From NCBI GenBank assembly GCA_038237925.1, contig JBBRYF010000020.1, forward strand, positions 1 through 33,428: a stretch of DNA of 33,428 nucleotides. The letters run 5' to 3'. Origin of the DNA: AC-32 sp038237925. GTDB lineage: Bacteria; Actinomycetota; Thermoleophilia; Gaiellales; Gaiellaceae. Position 1 is the stretch's first letter, and each line of letters begins with the position of its first letter. The translations under genes and the position numbers were made by a program. Below the pieces are notes generated by a model, which worked only from the letters and a program-made list of their open reading frames with translations, was not told where the DNA came from and ran no database searches. Shown here in pieces: positions 1 through 8,012 of this stretch.

Positions 1-58
1 AGCCGAGGCACGCGAAGGCAGCCACGACCCAGACGACCCAGACGAGGAAGTTGCCCAT
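1..58 (-). CDS. nuoJ: NADH-quinone oxidoreductase subunit J, N-terminal fragment
   Basis: Only the first 19 codons are in the window; the gene continues past base 1. It starts with ATG at 58-56, directly after the TAG stop of nuoI (junction TAG-ATG, no gap). The visible peptide (MGNFLVWVVWVVAAFACLG) is entirely hydrophobic, as expected for the first membrane helix of NuoJ, a proton-channel subunit of complex I. The assignment rests mainly on position: nuoJ follows nuoI in the standard nuo order. The visible sequence is too short to prove the family. Confidence 0.65.
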   Translation of the reverse strand, partial: MGNFLVWVVWVVAAFACLG

Positions 59-556
59 CTAGGCGTTGGTCTCGTAGTAGGGGATGGGCGTGTCGTAGAG
101 GTCGCGGTCGGCGGTCGGGACACGCTTGATCGGCGGGGCCAGCAGCATGTCCTTCGTGTAGATCACGTAGTCGCCCGAGTACTCCTAGAGCTCGAACTCG
201 TTGCCGTGCGTGATCGCGTCGAACGGGCGCGCGAGCTCGCAGTAGCCGCAGAAGATGCAGCGGCTCTTGTTGATCTCGTAGATCCGCGCGTAGCGCTCGC
301 CGGGCGAGACGCGGTTCTCGGGTGTGTTCTCGGCGGCGACGACGCGGATGCAGTCGGCCGGACAGGCGGCCGCGCAGAGCGAGCAGCCGACGCACTTCTC
401 CAGGCCGTTCTCGTGCAGGTGCAGCCGGTGGCGACCGCGGAAGCGTGGGTACAGCGGGCGCTTGTACTCCGGGTACTGCTGCGTGATCGGCTTCTTGAAG
501 ATCTGCTTGAACGTGACGCCGAAGCCGCGGACGCTGTCGAGCGGATTGGGGCTCAC
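59..556 (-). CDS. nuoI: NADH-quinone oxidoreductase subunit I, interrupted by an in-frame TAG (possible pseudogene)
   Basis: NuoI carries two [4Fe-4S] clusters (N6a, N6b) that pass electrons from NuoG to NuoB in the peripheral arm of complex I. From a GTG at 556, preceded by AGGAAGG six bases upstream, the frame reads 123 codons to a TAG at 187-185. The same frame then continues for 41 codons with typical NuoI C-terminal sequence (EYSGDYVIYTKDMLLAPP) to a second TAG at 61-59, giving the usual length of about 165 residues if the first TAG is ignored. The first cluster motif is intact (C55, C58, C61, C65-P). In the second motif (C100, C103, C106) the fourth ligand is Arg110 (CGC at 229-227), where the family has Cys followed by Pro. 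TGC to CGC is one base change; TCG (Ser, common at this point) to TAG is also one. An upstream ATG at 577 is possible but has a worse ribosome site. The gene is either damaged or contains sequence errors. Confidence 0.85.
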
Positions 557-576
557 GCGGCACCTTCCTCGCGGCA

Positions 577-656
577 CGCGGGTCGACCGGTCATTTCAGA
601 CGTACGCACGGGCAAAGCCCGCGCGTCCTGAGGCCGGCATCGCAAGCGACGCCTCA
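577..656 (-). repeat. Structured intergenic element, copy 1 (nuoH-nuoI gap)
   Basis: Reading the minus strand, the element begins at the nuoH stop codon (TGAGGCGTCGCTTGCGA) and extends about 80 bases into the 97-base gap before nuoI. It aligns base for base, without gaps, with the region after the nuoA stop (7933-8012). Two hairpins are visible. One is GGGC-AAA-GCCC on the plus strand, flanked by outer pairs ACGC/GCGT. The other is built around TCGC-AA-GCGA with outer TGAGGC/GCCTCA. It lies between co-transcribed genes, so it would be present in the nuo mRNA. Confidence 0.75.
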
Positions 657-1640
657 AAACGCCACCACGCAGGCCGCGGTCACGAGCGCATTGAGCGTCG
701 CGACCGGCAGCAGCACCTTCCAGCCGAACCGCATCAGCTGGTCGTAGCGGAGCCGCGGCAGCGTCGCGCGGATCCACATGAAGACGAAGATGATGATCAG
801 CAGCTTGAGGATGAACCAGAGCGGCCCGAGCGGCGCCCAGGGCCCGTACCAGCCGCCGAAGAACAGCGTCACGGCCAGCGCCGACAGCGTGATCATGTTC
901 ACGTACTCGCCCATCTGGAACAGGCCGAAGCGCATGCCGCTGTACTCGGTGTGGTAGCCGGCGACGAGCTCCGTGTCGGCCTCGGGCAGGTCGAACGGCG
1001 GGCGGTTCGTCTCGGCGATCCCGGCGATCAAGAAGACGACCAGGCCGACGAACTGCGGCGCCGCGAACCAGATCGTCTGGTGCTGCTTCTGGACGATGTC
1101 GACGAGCGAGAGCGACTGGCCCATCAGCACGACGCCGAGCACGGCGAAGGTCAGGGAGACTTCGTACGAGACCATCTGCGCGCAGGTCCTCATCGAGCCG
1201 AGCAACGCGAACTTCGAGTGCGAGGCCCAGCCGCCGACGATGAAGCCGTAGATCCCGAGCGAGCTGAGCGCGAAGATCAGGAGCAGGGAGATCGAGATCG
1301 GCGCGACCTCACCGCTGACGTCCCACTTCCAGATGTGCCAGCCCGGGCCGAACGGGATCACGCTGAAGGCGGCGAGCGCGGTGAAGGCCGACAGCACCGG
1401 CGCCGCGATGTAGAGCACGTCCACGGCGCTCGCCGGGAAGAAGGCCTCCTTGCGGATCAGCTTTACGAGGTCGGCGATCGGCTGCAGCAGGCCGAAGGGG
1501 CCGGCGCGGTTCGGCCCGTAGCGGAGTTGCATTCGCCCGAGAACCTTGCGCTCGACCCACGTCATGTAGGCGAACGTGAGCAGCAGCAGGTTGATGATCA
1601 GCAACGCCTTGATGATCGAGATCCACCAGGGGTCGTTCAC
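654..1640 (-). CDS. nuoH: NADH-quinone oxidoreductase subunit H
   Basis: NuoH is the membrane subunit of complex I that meets the peripheral arm and forms part of the quinone site. The 328-residue product has about eight membrane segments and the family landmarks: TWVERKVLGRMQLRYGPNR near residues 27-45, the quinone-site loop AETNRPPFDLPEAD followed by ELVAGYHTEYSG, and the C-terminal WIRATLPRLRYDQLM. The start is GTG at 1640. It overlaps the nuoG stop as GTGA, so translation is probably coupled. The stop (TGA, 656-654) is the first base of the structured repeat that fills the gap to nuoI. Length and motifs are normal. Confidence 0.97.
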   Translation of the reverse strand: MNDPWWISIIKALLIINLLLLTFAYMTWVERKVLGRMQLRYGPNRAGPFGLLQPIADLVKLIRKEAFFPASAVDVLYIAAPVLSAFTALAAFSVIPFGPGWHIWKWDVSGEVAPISISLLLIFALSSLGIYGFIVGGWASHSKFALLGSMRTCAQMVSYEVSLTFAVLGVVLMGQSLSLVDIVQKQHQTIWFAAPQFVGLVVFLIAGIAETNRPPFDLPEADTELVAGYHTEYSGMRFGLFQMGEYVNMITLSALAVTLFFGGWYGPWAPLGPLWFILKLLIIIFVFMWIRATLPRLRYDQLMRFGWKVLLPVATLNALVTAACVVAF

Positions 1641-3760
1641 TTTGCGACCTCCACGCTGCCGCCGAGGTCGCCCGCGTGCTCGGCGGGGATCCTGACCACC
1701 CCGGCGCGCAGGTCTCTTTTCACGCGGGCGCGGAGCTCGAGCGAGGTGCCGTTGTGCGAGACGCGGACGGCGTCGCCGCTCGCGATCTTGCGCTTCTCAG
1801 CGTCTTCTGCCGAGAGCTCGACCTCGGCCGCGGGGCGCTGGAACTGTAGCTCCGGCACGCGCTCGACCGCTGGGCCCGAGAAGAGCGCCTTGTAGCGGAC
1901 GAGGCGCAGGCCCTTGCCTTTCGGGCTGGGCCCTTCGCCCGGGAGCACCGGCGCCGGTGCCTCGCTCCGCGTGCGCAGCTCCGCGTGCTCGCCGACCTCG
2001 CCGAAGGGCAGACCGTCGTAGATCCGCCCCGAGAGCTCGGCGAAGACGGCCGACGGGTAGGGCGCGAGCTCGACGCCGAAGCGCTCGGCGAGCCGAGAGA
2101 TCCAGGCGAGCTCGTCCGGCGCGGGCGGGATCGCTGTGCGGCGGAGGCGCTGGAGGCGGCCCTCGAGATTGACGTAGGTGCCGTCACGCTCGAGGTAGCT
2201 CGTGCCGGGGAGGATCAGGTCGGCCCAGCCGGCGGCGAGGCCGTGGAACATCGAGGTCACGATCACGTGCTCGGCGCGCTCGGCAAGCGCACGGACGTTC
2301 GGATCGGCGGCGGCTTCGTCGCCGGAGACGACGAGCAGGCCGATCGGCTCCGGATCCGGTCCCTCGGCGTCGTCGGCTGCCGCCCACGCGTCGCAGACGC
2401 CGCGGCCGTTCGGCGTCTCGGGCAGGTAGAAGGCGCCCGCAGCGCCGGTGCGCTGCGCGAGGTCGGCCACACGAGCTCCGCCCTCACCGTCGGGACCGCA
2501 CCAGATCAGCACGGCGCGCTCGGCGCCTGCGAGGGCCTCGTCGTCGGGCGAGCTGACGACGTGCGCGCCGCTTCGTTTCGCCTGCTTGATCCAGAGGTCG
2601 ACGATCGGTGCGCGCTCGACGACCGGCACGTCGCCGAGCACGGCGACCACGTCGGCCTGCGCGATCGAGGAAAGCGGGAGGCGGTGGGCGTCCAGCGCCG
2701 CGCTCGTCTGCTCGGGGAAGACGGCTGTGTGCGCATCCAGCCCGGCGCGGAGGAGCTTTCCGAGCGCGTAGGCCTGCTCGACGGTCTCGGAGCCCGAGAG
2801 CGCCGTCACGATGCGCCCCTCGGCGCCGCGCAGCAGCCGCTCCGCCTCGTCGAGCGCGTCGTCCCACGAGAGCTCCTCGAGCCCGCGGCGCCGCACTCGG
2901 CGCAACGGATCGGCGATGCGGTCGCGTGCGTTCAGGTGCGTGAAGCCGAAGCGGCCCTTGTCGCAGAGCCACCCCTCGTCGACCTCGGGATGGTTCCGGG
3001 AGACGACGCGCTTGACCTTGCCCTCGCGCGTGGTCGCCGAGATGTTGCAGCCAACCGGGCAGAGCCCGCAGACGCTCGGCACGTTCTGGATCTCCCACGG
3101 GCGCGCCTCGAAGCGGTACTGGGTCGAGGTGAGCGCGCCGACCGGGCAGAGCTCGATCACGTTTCCGGAGAAGGGCGCGCGGTAGGGCTGGTCGTCGAAG
3201 GTGGCGATCACCGACGACGCGCCGCGGTTCTGCGCCACGAGCTGGCCGTCCTCGGCGACGGCCTCCGAGAAGCGCGTGCACCGGTAGCAGAGGATGCAGC
3301 GCTCGCGGTCGAGCGCGATCGCCGGCGAGACCGGGATTGGCTTCTCGAGCGTGCGCTTCTCGAACTCCATGCGCGTGTTGCCCGGGCCCCAGCGGAAGGT
3401 GAGGTCCTGGAGCGGGCACTCGCCGCCCTTGTCGCAGACGGGGCAGTCGAGCGGGTGGTTGACGAGGATGAACTCGAGCGTCGCGTTCTGGCCGTCGGCC
3501 GCCTTCTCGGAGGTCTGCGCGGTGCGGACGACCATCCCGTCCTGCGCGGTCATCGTGCAGACCGCCTGGAGCTTCGGCATCCCCTGGACCTCGCAGAGAC
3601 ACATGCGACACGCACCGACCGGCGGGCCGAGGCGCGGCTCGTAGCAGAAGACAGGGATCTCGATCCCGGCCGCGAGCGCGGCCTCGACGATGCCGAGCCC
3701 CTTCGGAACCTGGACCGGGCGGTCGTCGATCGTGACGGTGACCAGTTCGGGCGAGCTCAT
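1637..3760 (-). CDS. nuoG: NADH-quinone oxidoreductase subunit G
   Basis: NuoG is the large Fe-S subunit of the peripheral arm of complex I. The 707-residue product starts with a [2Fe-2S] ferredoxin domain (FCYEPRLGPPVGACRMCLCE, about residues 38-57, and a later Cys). The His-Cys cluster region follows (NHPLDCPVCDKGGECPLQD) and then a [4Fe-4S] site (CILCYRCTRF with ELCPVGAL). Next comes the extra CGLCPVGC...WLC motif of cluster N7, which only some lineages keep. The rest is a molybdopterin-oxidoreductase-like fold with a C-terminal MopB-binding-type domain; no molybdenum cofactor is expected in NuoG. The ATG at 3760 overlaps the nuoF stop as ATGA. The same frame is open further upstream, but that sequence lies inside nuoF and is not NuoG-like. 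Confidence 0.96.
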   Translation of the reverse strand: MSSPELVTVTIDDRPVQVPKGLGIVEAALAAGIEIPVFCYEPRLGPPVGACRMCLCEVQGMPKLQAVCTMTAQDGMVVRTAQTSEKAADGQNATLEFILVNHPLDCPVCDKGGECPLQDLTFRWGPGNTRMEFEKRTLEKPIPVSPAIALDRERCILCYRCTRFSEAVAEDGQLVAQNRGASSVIATFDDQPYRAPFSGNVIELCPVGALTSTQYRFEARPWEIQNVPSVCGLCPVGCNISATTREGKVKRVVSRNHPEVDEGWLCDKGRFGFTHLNARDRIADPLRRVRRRGLEELSWDDALDEAERLLRGAEGRIVTALSGSETVEQAYALGKLLRAGLDAHTAVFPEQTSAALDAHRLPLSSIAQADVVAVLGDVPVVERAPIVDLWIKQAKRSGAHVVSSPDDEALAGAERAVLIWCGPDGEGGARVADLAQRTGAAGAFYLPETPNGRGVCDAWAAADDAEGPDPEPIGLLVVSGDEAAADPNVRALAERAEHVIVTSMFHGLAAGWADLILPGTSYLERDGTYVNLEGRLQRLRRTAIPPAPDELAWISRLAERFGVELAPYPSAVFAELSGRIYDGLPFGEVGEHAELRTRSEAPAPVLPGEGPSPKGKGLRLVRYKALFSGPAVERVPELQFQRPAAEVELSAEDAEKRKIASGDAVRVSHNGTSLELRARVKRDLRAGVVRIPAEHAGDLGGSVEVAK

Positions 3761-5073
3761 GCAGGCACCTGCGCGACCGGCGAGTGCGTGTGCTGGTCCG
3801 ACGGCGCGAAGATGCGTTCGAGCGACGACTCGCCGCCGTACGGGCAGCCGCCGTGCTCGACGTGCGCGACGAACTCCTCGCCCCACTTCTCGAGGTAGCT
3901 CGAGACCGGATAGACCGCGAAGTCGCCGAGCGCGCAGAGTGACTTGCCGAGGATCCGCGAGCACACGTTGCGCAGCAGGTCGACGTCGGAGAGCTCCGCG
4001 TCGCCGGCCTCGATCTTCTCCAGCAGCTGCACCATCCAGCGCGTCCCCTCACGGCAGGGCGTGCACTTGCCGCAGGACTCGTGCATGTAGAACTTCGTCG
4101 AGCGGAGCGCGAGCTGCACCATGCAGCAGCGTTCGTCGACGACGATCAGCGAGGCGGCGCCGAAGAACGTCCCGATCGCGCCGAGTGAGTCGTAGTCCAG
4201 CGGCACGTCGATCTGCTGCGCCGAGAGCGCCGGCACCGACGAGCCGCCCGGGATCACCGCCTTCAGCTGGTGCCCGCCGGCGATTCCGCCCGCGTGCGTG
4301 TAGATCAGCTCGCGCATCGAGGTGCCGAGCTCGAGCTCGTAGTTGCCGGGCTTCTCGACGTTGCCCGAGATCGAGAAGATCACCGTGCCAGGCGACCCCG
4401 GCGTGCCGACGTTCGCGAAGCCGTCGGGGCCGAGCTCGATGATCGCCGGCACGGTCGCGATCGTGCAGACGTTGTTGATCTGCGTCGGCGCGGCGTAGAG
4501 ACCCTGGATCGGAGGGAACGGCGGCCGTGGCCGCGGCTGGCCGCGCCGGCCCTCGAGCGAGTCGAGCAGCGCCGTCTCCTCGCCGCAGATGTAAGCGCCG
4601 GCGCCGCGGTAGACCGTCACCTCGATGTCGCCGAAGATCCCGGCTGCGCGCGCCTCGTCGACGGCGCGCTGCAGGACCTCGTACTCGGTCAGGTACTCGC
4701 CGCGGATGTAGATGAAGACGTCCTGCGACTCGATCGCGTGCGCGGTGATCAGGCAGCCCTCGATCAGCCGGTGCGGAACCTGCGCCATCACCTGACGGTC
4801 CTTGAACGCGCCCGGCTCCGACTCGTCCGCGTTGACGACCAGGTACTTCGGCTTCGGGCTCTTCCGGTCGATCAGCGAGGCTTTGCGCCCCATCGGGAAG
4901 CCCGCACCGCCGCGGCCGCGCAGGTTCGCTGCCTGCAGTAGTGCGATCAGGTCGTCGGAGCTCATCGCCCGCGCCTTCGGCACCTGCTCGTAGCCGCCGA
5001 TCGCCTGGTACTCGCCGAGTTTCGTCAGGTCGCGCTCGTCGGCACCGGCGAGCAGCATGGTCTTAAGCCCCAC
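3757..5073 (-). CDS. nuoF: NADH-quinone oxidoreductase subunit F (NADH/FMN-binding)
   Basis: NuoF is where NADH is oxidised: it binds NADH and FMN and holds cluster N3. The 438-residue product shows the glycine-rich NADH site LRGRGGAGFPMGRK (about residue 52), the FMN-site sequence VVNADESEPGAFKDR, and the segment YICGEETALLDSLEGRRG followed by PRPRPPFPP. The cluster motif is SCGKCTPCREGT with C334, C337 and C340, plus C380. The start is GTG at 5073, five bases after GGAGGA and 11 bases inside the end of nuoE. An ATG at 5058 is less well placed. All catalytic and ligand residues looked for are present. Confidence 0.97.
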   Translation of the reverse strand: MGLKTMLLAGADERDLTKLGEYQAIGGYEQVPKARAMSSDDLIALLQAANLRGRGGAGFPMGRKASLIDRKSPKPKYLVVNADESEPGAFKDRQVMAQVPHRLIEGCLITAHAIESQDVFIYIRGEYLTEYEVLQRAVDEARAAGIFGDIEVTVYRGAGAYICGEETALLDSLEGRRGQPRPRPPFPPIQGLYAAPTQINNVCTIATVPAIIELGPDGFANVGTPGSPGTVIFSISGNVEKPGNYELELGTSMRELIYTHAGGIAGGHQLKAVIPGGSSVPALSAQQIDVPLDYDSLGAIGTFFGAASLIVVDERCCMVQLALRSTKFYMHESCGKCTPCREGTRWMVQLLEKIEAGDAELSDVDLLRNVCSRILGKSLCALGDFAVYPVSSYLEKWGEEFVAHVEHGGCPYGGESSLERIFAPSDQHTHSPVAQVPA

Positions 5074-5530
5074 GGACGTCCTCCACGATCGCGGGCACGT
5101 CCTCGGGCTTCACGAAGTGGCGATACCGGTTGTCGACCGCGACGACCGTCGCGTAGCCGCAGCCGCCGAGGCACTCGACCGCGCGGAAGGTGATCTCGCC
5201 GTCCTCGGTCGTCTCGCCGGGCGCGACGCCGAGCTCGGTCTCGAACGCCTCGACCACCTGCTGCGCGCCGACGAGCGCGCACGAGAGATTCGTGCAGACC
5301 TCGACGGTGTGCCGCCCGACGGGCGCGAGGTGGAACATGTCGTAGAACGACGCGACCGCCTGGCAGTACGCGGGCGTCAGCCCGAGCGCCTCGCCGACCT
5401 GTACGAACGACTCGCTGGTCAGCCAGCCGCCGTTCTGCTCCTGAGCGAGCCGCAGCGCGGGCAGGATCGCCGTGCGCGAGTCGGGGTACCGAGCCGCGAT
5501 CTCGCGGATCTCCGCGGTCAGCGAGCTCAC
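5063..5530 (-). CDS. nuoE: NADH-quinone oxidoreductase subunit E
   Basis: NuoE carries the off-path [2Fe-2S] cluster N1a next to NuoF in the NADH module of complex I. The 155-residue product has the thioredoxin-like ferredoxin signature with ligands C79 and C84 (EVCTNLSC) and C120 and C124 (ECLGGCG). Upstream is the helical region around NGGWLTSE and ASFYDMFHLAPVG. The start is GTG at 5530, overlapping the nuoD stop as GTGA. The frame stays open far upstream inside nuoD, but that part is a GC-driven shadow and not NuoE. The TAA stop lies 11 bases inside nuoF. Confidence 0.96.
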   Translation of the reverse strand: MSSLTAEIREIAARYPDSRTAILPALRLAQEQNGGWLTSESFVQVGEALGLTPAYCQAVASFYDMFHLAPVGRHTVEVCTNLSCALVGAQQVVEAFETELGVAPGETTEDGEITFRAVECLGGCGYATVVAVDNRYRHFVKPEDVPAIVEDVRGA

Positions 5531-6798
5531 CGGTCGACCTCGCCCATGACAGTGTCGAGCGAGCCGACGATTGCGATCAGGTCGGCCACGAGCGCGTCGC
5601 GCATGCAGGTCGCCGTGGCCTCGAGCGCGGCGAAGCTCGGCGCGCGGAACTTGACGCGCCACGGCTTCGCGCCGCCGTCGGAGACGACGTAGCAGCCGAG
5701 CTCGCCGCGCGGCGACTCGACCGGCACGTAGACTTCGCCCTCGGGCACCCGGTAGCCCTCGGTGACGATCTTGAAGTGGTGGATGAGCGACTCCATCGAG
5801 GTGTGGAGCTCCTCGCGCGGCGGCAGCACGACCTTGCGGTCGTCCGCGATCCACGGCTCGCCCTCCAGCTCCTCGAGCTGGTCGAGGCACTGGGCGACGA
5901 TGCGGGTCGACTCCCGCATCTCGTCCATATGCACCTTGTACCGGTCCCAGACGTCGCCGTTCTCGTAGACGGGCACGTCGAAGTCGACCTGGTCGTAGAA
6001 GAGGTAGGGCTCCGTCTTGCGCAGGTCCCAGTCGACGCCGGAGCCGCGCAGCACCGGGCCGGTCTGGCCGAGCGCGATCGCGTCCTCGGCGGAGAGCAGC
6101 CCGAGTCCCTTCGTGCGCTCGAGCCAGATCGCGTTTTGGTCGACGAGCTTCTCGTATTCGCCGACGGCCTTCGGCATCCACGAGACGAACTTGCGCGCCT
6201 CGGGGTAGAAGCCGGGCGGGATGTCCTCGGCCAGGCCGCCGACCTGGTAGTAGCGCGTGTGCATGCGCGTCCCGGTGACCATCTCGAAGAGGTCGAGGAT
6301 CTGGTCGCGCTCGCGAAAGCAGTACCAGAACATCGAGATCGCCCCGAGCTCGAGCGCGGCGGTCGCGAGCCAGACGAGGTGCGAGTGGATCCGGTTCAGC
6401 TCGGCGAGGCACATCCGCATCCACGTCGCCTTCCTCGGCACCTCCAGCTCGAGCAGCTTCTCGACCGCGAGGACGAAGACGAGCTCGTTGTTCTGGAAGG
6501 AGAGGTAGTCGATCCGAGGCGCGTAGGTGATCGCCTTCCACCAGCTCTTCTGCTCCATGTTCTTCTCGAAGCCGGTGTGCAGGTAGCCGACCACGGCGCG
6601 CAGGCCGACGACCGACTCGCCGTGCAGGTCGATCACGAGCCGGAGCACGCCGTGCGTGGAGGGGTGGTTCGGCCCGAAGTTGATCTGGAGCACGTCCTCG
6701 GAGTCGCCGAGCTCCATCGGCACCTCGAGGATCGTCGGGGTCGGCTGCGGGATCCGCGAGCCCTCGTAGATCCGCGGCCGCTCGGGGGCGAGGGCCAT
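5527..6798 (-). CDS. nuoD: NADH-quinone oxidoreductase subunit D
   Basis: NuoD is the 49-kDa-type subunit that, with NuoB, forms the quinone-reduction site. The 423-residue product has the family landmarks: NFGPNHPSTHGVLRLV near residue 40, VGYLHTGFEK, the RMHTRYYQVGG segment, and the C-terminal SPRGELGCYVVSDGG and WRVKFRAPSF. The family is related to the large subunit of [NiFe] hydrogenases but lacks its nickel cysteines. The ATG at 6798 overlaps the nuoC stop by one base (TAATG). It is a separate gene here and not fused to nuoC as in some proteobacteria. Confidence 0.97.
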   Translation of the reverse strand: MALAPERPRIYEGSRIPQPTPTILEVPMELGDSEDVLQINFGPNHPSTHGVLRLVIDLHGESVVGLRAVVGYLHTGFEKNMEQKSWWKAITYAPRIDYLSFQNNELVFVLAVEKLLELEVPRKATWMRMCLAELNRIHSHLVWLATAALELGAISMFWYCFRERDQILDLFEMVTGTRMHTRYYQVGGLAEDIPPGFYPEARKFVSWMPKAVGEYEKLVDQNAIWLERTKGLGLLSAEDAIALGQTGPVLRGSGVDWDLRKTEPYLFYDQVDFDVPVYENGDVWDRYKVHMDEMRESTRIVAQCLDQLEELEGEPWIADDRKVVLPPREELHTSMESLIHHFKIVTEGYRVPEGEVYVPVESPRGELGCYVVSDGGAKPWRVKFRAPSFAALEATATCMRDALVADLIAIVGSLDTVMGEVDR

Positions 6799-7340
6799 TA
6801 CTCCTCCCCCGAGAAGCGGACCGGCTCTCCGCCGATCGGGTAGTCCTTGCGGAGGGGGTGGCCCTCCCAGTCGTCCTCCATCAGGATCCGGGCGAGGTTC
6901 GGGTGGCCTTCGATCCGGATGCCCATCATGTCCCAGGCCTCCCGCTCGTGCCAGTCGGCGGTCGGCCAGACGGAGACGACGCTCTCGATCGGCTCGCCGT
7001 CGTCGAGCCAGGCTTGTACCCGTACGCGCGCGCCGCCCGGGAGCTCGAGCAGGTGGTAGTTCATCGAGAAGCGCTTCGGCTTCGGGCTGGGCGTGCGGGC
7101 AAGTCCCTGGGAGCCCGGCGAGTTCAGGTCGAGACCCGAGGTCGTGCCCATGTATGAGGCGACGCCGCGGTTCCCCCAGCCGAGGTAGTCCGTCGGCGAC
7201 AGGTCGACGAGCATCGAGAAGCCCTCCTGGTCACGCAGATGGCGGCACGCCTCGACGAGCCGTGCGGGGTCGACGACCAGCGTCGTCTCGCCATGCGCCT
7301 CACGCGTCTCGACGAGGCCCGGGACGCCCTCGTAGGTCAG
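6798..7340 (-). CDS. nuoC: NADH-quinone oxidoreductase subunit C, probable CTG start
   Basis: NuoC is the 30-kDa-type subunit of the complex I peripheral arm. It has no cofactor and packs against NuoD. The product ends with the conserved block VVSVWPTADWHEREAWDM and MGIRIEGHPNLARILM, then DDWEGHPLRKDYPIGG. No ATG or GTG occurs in frame near the expected N-terminus, and the first in-frame ATG (Met inside GFSMLVDL) would remove conserved sequence. The best start is CTG at 7340. It sits seven bases after GGAG and overlaps the nuoB stop as CTGA, the same geometry as the ATGA and GTGA junctions elsewhere in this operon. That gives 180 residues. An upstream ATG at 7550 would run deep inside nuoB and is rejected. 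Family call secure, start inferred. Confidence 0.93.
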   Translation of the reverse strand: MTYEGVPGLVETREAHGETTLVVDPARLVEACRHLRDQEGFSMLVDLSPTDYLGWGNRGVASYMGTTSGLDLNSPGSQGLARTPSPKPKRFSMNYHLLELPGGARVRVQAWLDDGEPIESVVSVWPTADWHEREAWDMMGIRIEGHPNLARILMEDDWEGHPLRKDYPIGGEPVRFSGEE

Positions 7341-7912
7341 GACGCGACTCCGCGGATCTCGTACGCCGGGGGCACGCCCGCCTTGATCTTCTCCTGCAGC
7401 CGCACGATGCCCTCGAGCAGCGCCTCGGGGCGCGGCGGGCAGCCGGGCACGTGGATGTCCACCGCGACGACCTTGTCGACGCCCTGGAGGACGGTGTAGT
7501 TGTTGAACATCCCGCCCGAGCTCGCGCAGGCGCCCATCGCGATCACCCACTTAGGCTCGAGCATCTGGTCGTAGATCTGGCGCAGCGGAGCCGCCATCTT
7601 GTGCGCGACCCGGCCGGAGACGATCAGCAGGTCGGCCTGGCGCGGCGAGGAGCGGAACACCTCGGCGCCGAAGCGCGCCACGTCGTAGCGCGCGGAGACG
7701 ATCGACATCATCTCGATCGCACAGCAGGCGAGCCCGAAGGTGTCGGGCCAGACCGAGCTCGACTGCGCCCACGCGACGGCCTTCTCGACGGTCGTCAGCA
7801 TCAGCCGTTCCTCGAGGTCGCCGAGCTCCTGCTCGAACACGCCTGGCCCTTTGCCCTGCCACATGACGCGCTCCGAGTGGATGCCGTAGTCGGCGAGCCG
7901 CTTCTTGCTCAT
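7337..7912 (-). CDS. nuoB: NADH-quinone oxidoreductase subunit B
   Basis: NuoB holds cluster N2, the last [4Fe-4S] centre before quinone. The 191-residue product has all four ligands: the tandem pair C63-C64 (FGLACCAIEMM), C129 (AMGACASSGG) and C158 (VPGCPPRPEALLEG). The ATG at 7912 is preceded by GGAG with six bases between. Another in-frame ATG at 7963 lies inside the structured repeat after nuoA and adds a non-conserved 17-residue leader, so it is not preferred. The stop overlaps the proposed CTG start of nuoC. The gap to nuoA is 97 bases and holds repeat copy 2. Confidence 0.97.
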   Translation of the reverse strand: MSKKRLADYGIHSERVMWQGKGPGVFEQELGDLEERLMLTTVEKAVAWAQSSSVWPDTFGLACCAIEMMSIVSARYDVARFGAEVFRSSPRQADLLIVSGRVAHKMAAPLRQIYDQMLEPKWVIAMGACASSGGMFNNYTVLQGVDKVVAVDIHVPGCPPRPEALLEGIVRLQEKIKAGVPPAYEIRGVAS

Positions 7913-7932
7913 CGACCGCTCCAGAGCGGAAT

Positions 7933-8012
7933 GGAGTTTCGAAGAGTCGCCTCGGACGGCCACACGGGCAGAGCCCGCGTGGCCTCCAACCGCCGTCGCA
8001 AGCGACGGCTCA
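7933..8012 (-). repeat. Structured intergenic element, copy 2 (nuoA-nuoB gap)
   Basis: On the minus strand the element starts at the nuoA stop codon (TGAGCCGTCGCTTGCGA) and runs about 80 bases into the gap before nuoB. It matches copy 1 at 577-656 without indels, and both gaps are exactly 97 bases. The first hairpin is perfect: eight pairs GCCGTCGC/GCGACGGC around AA. The second has core GGGC-AGA-GCCC with outer arm GGCCAC/GTGGCC. In copy 1 the corresponding outer arm is ACGC/GCGT, so pairing is kept while bases change, which supports a real RNA structure. Confidence 0.78.

Noticed and set aside
324..1895. A 523-codon open frame on the plus strand opposite nuoI-nuoH
   Set aside because: It is antisense to clear nuo genes, has no family motif and is rich in Arg/Asp/Glu/Gln, the usual product of a GC-rich antisense frame.
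1985..3898. A 637-codon open frame opposite nuoG
   Set aside because: Antisense to a secure NuoG with cluster motifs; the composition is that of a shadow frame.
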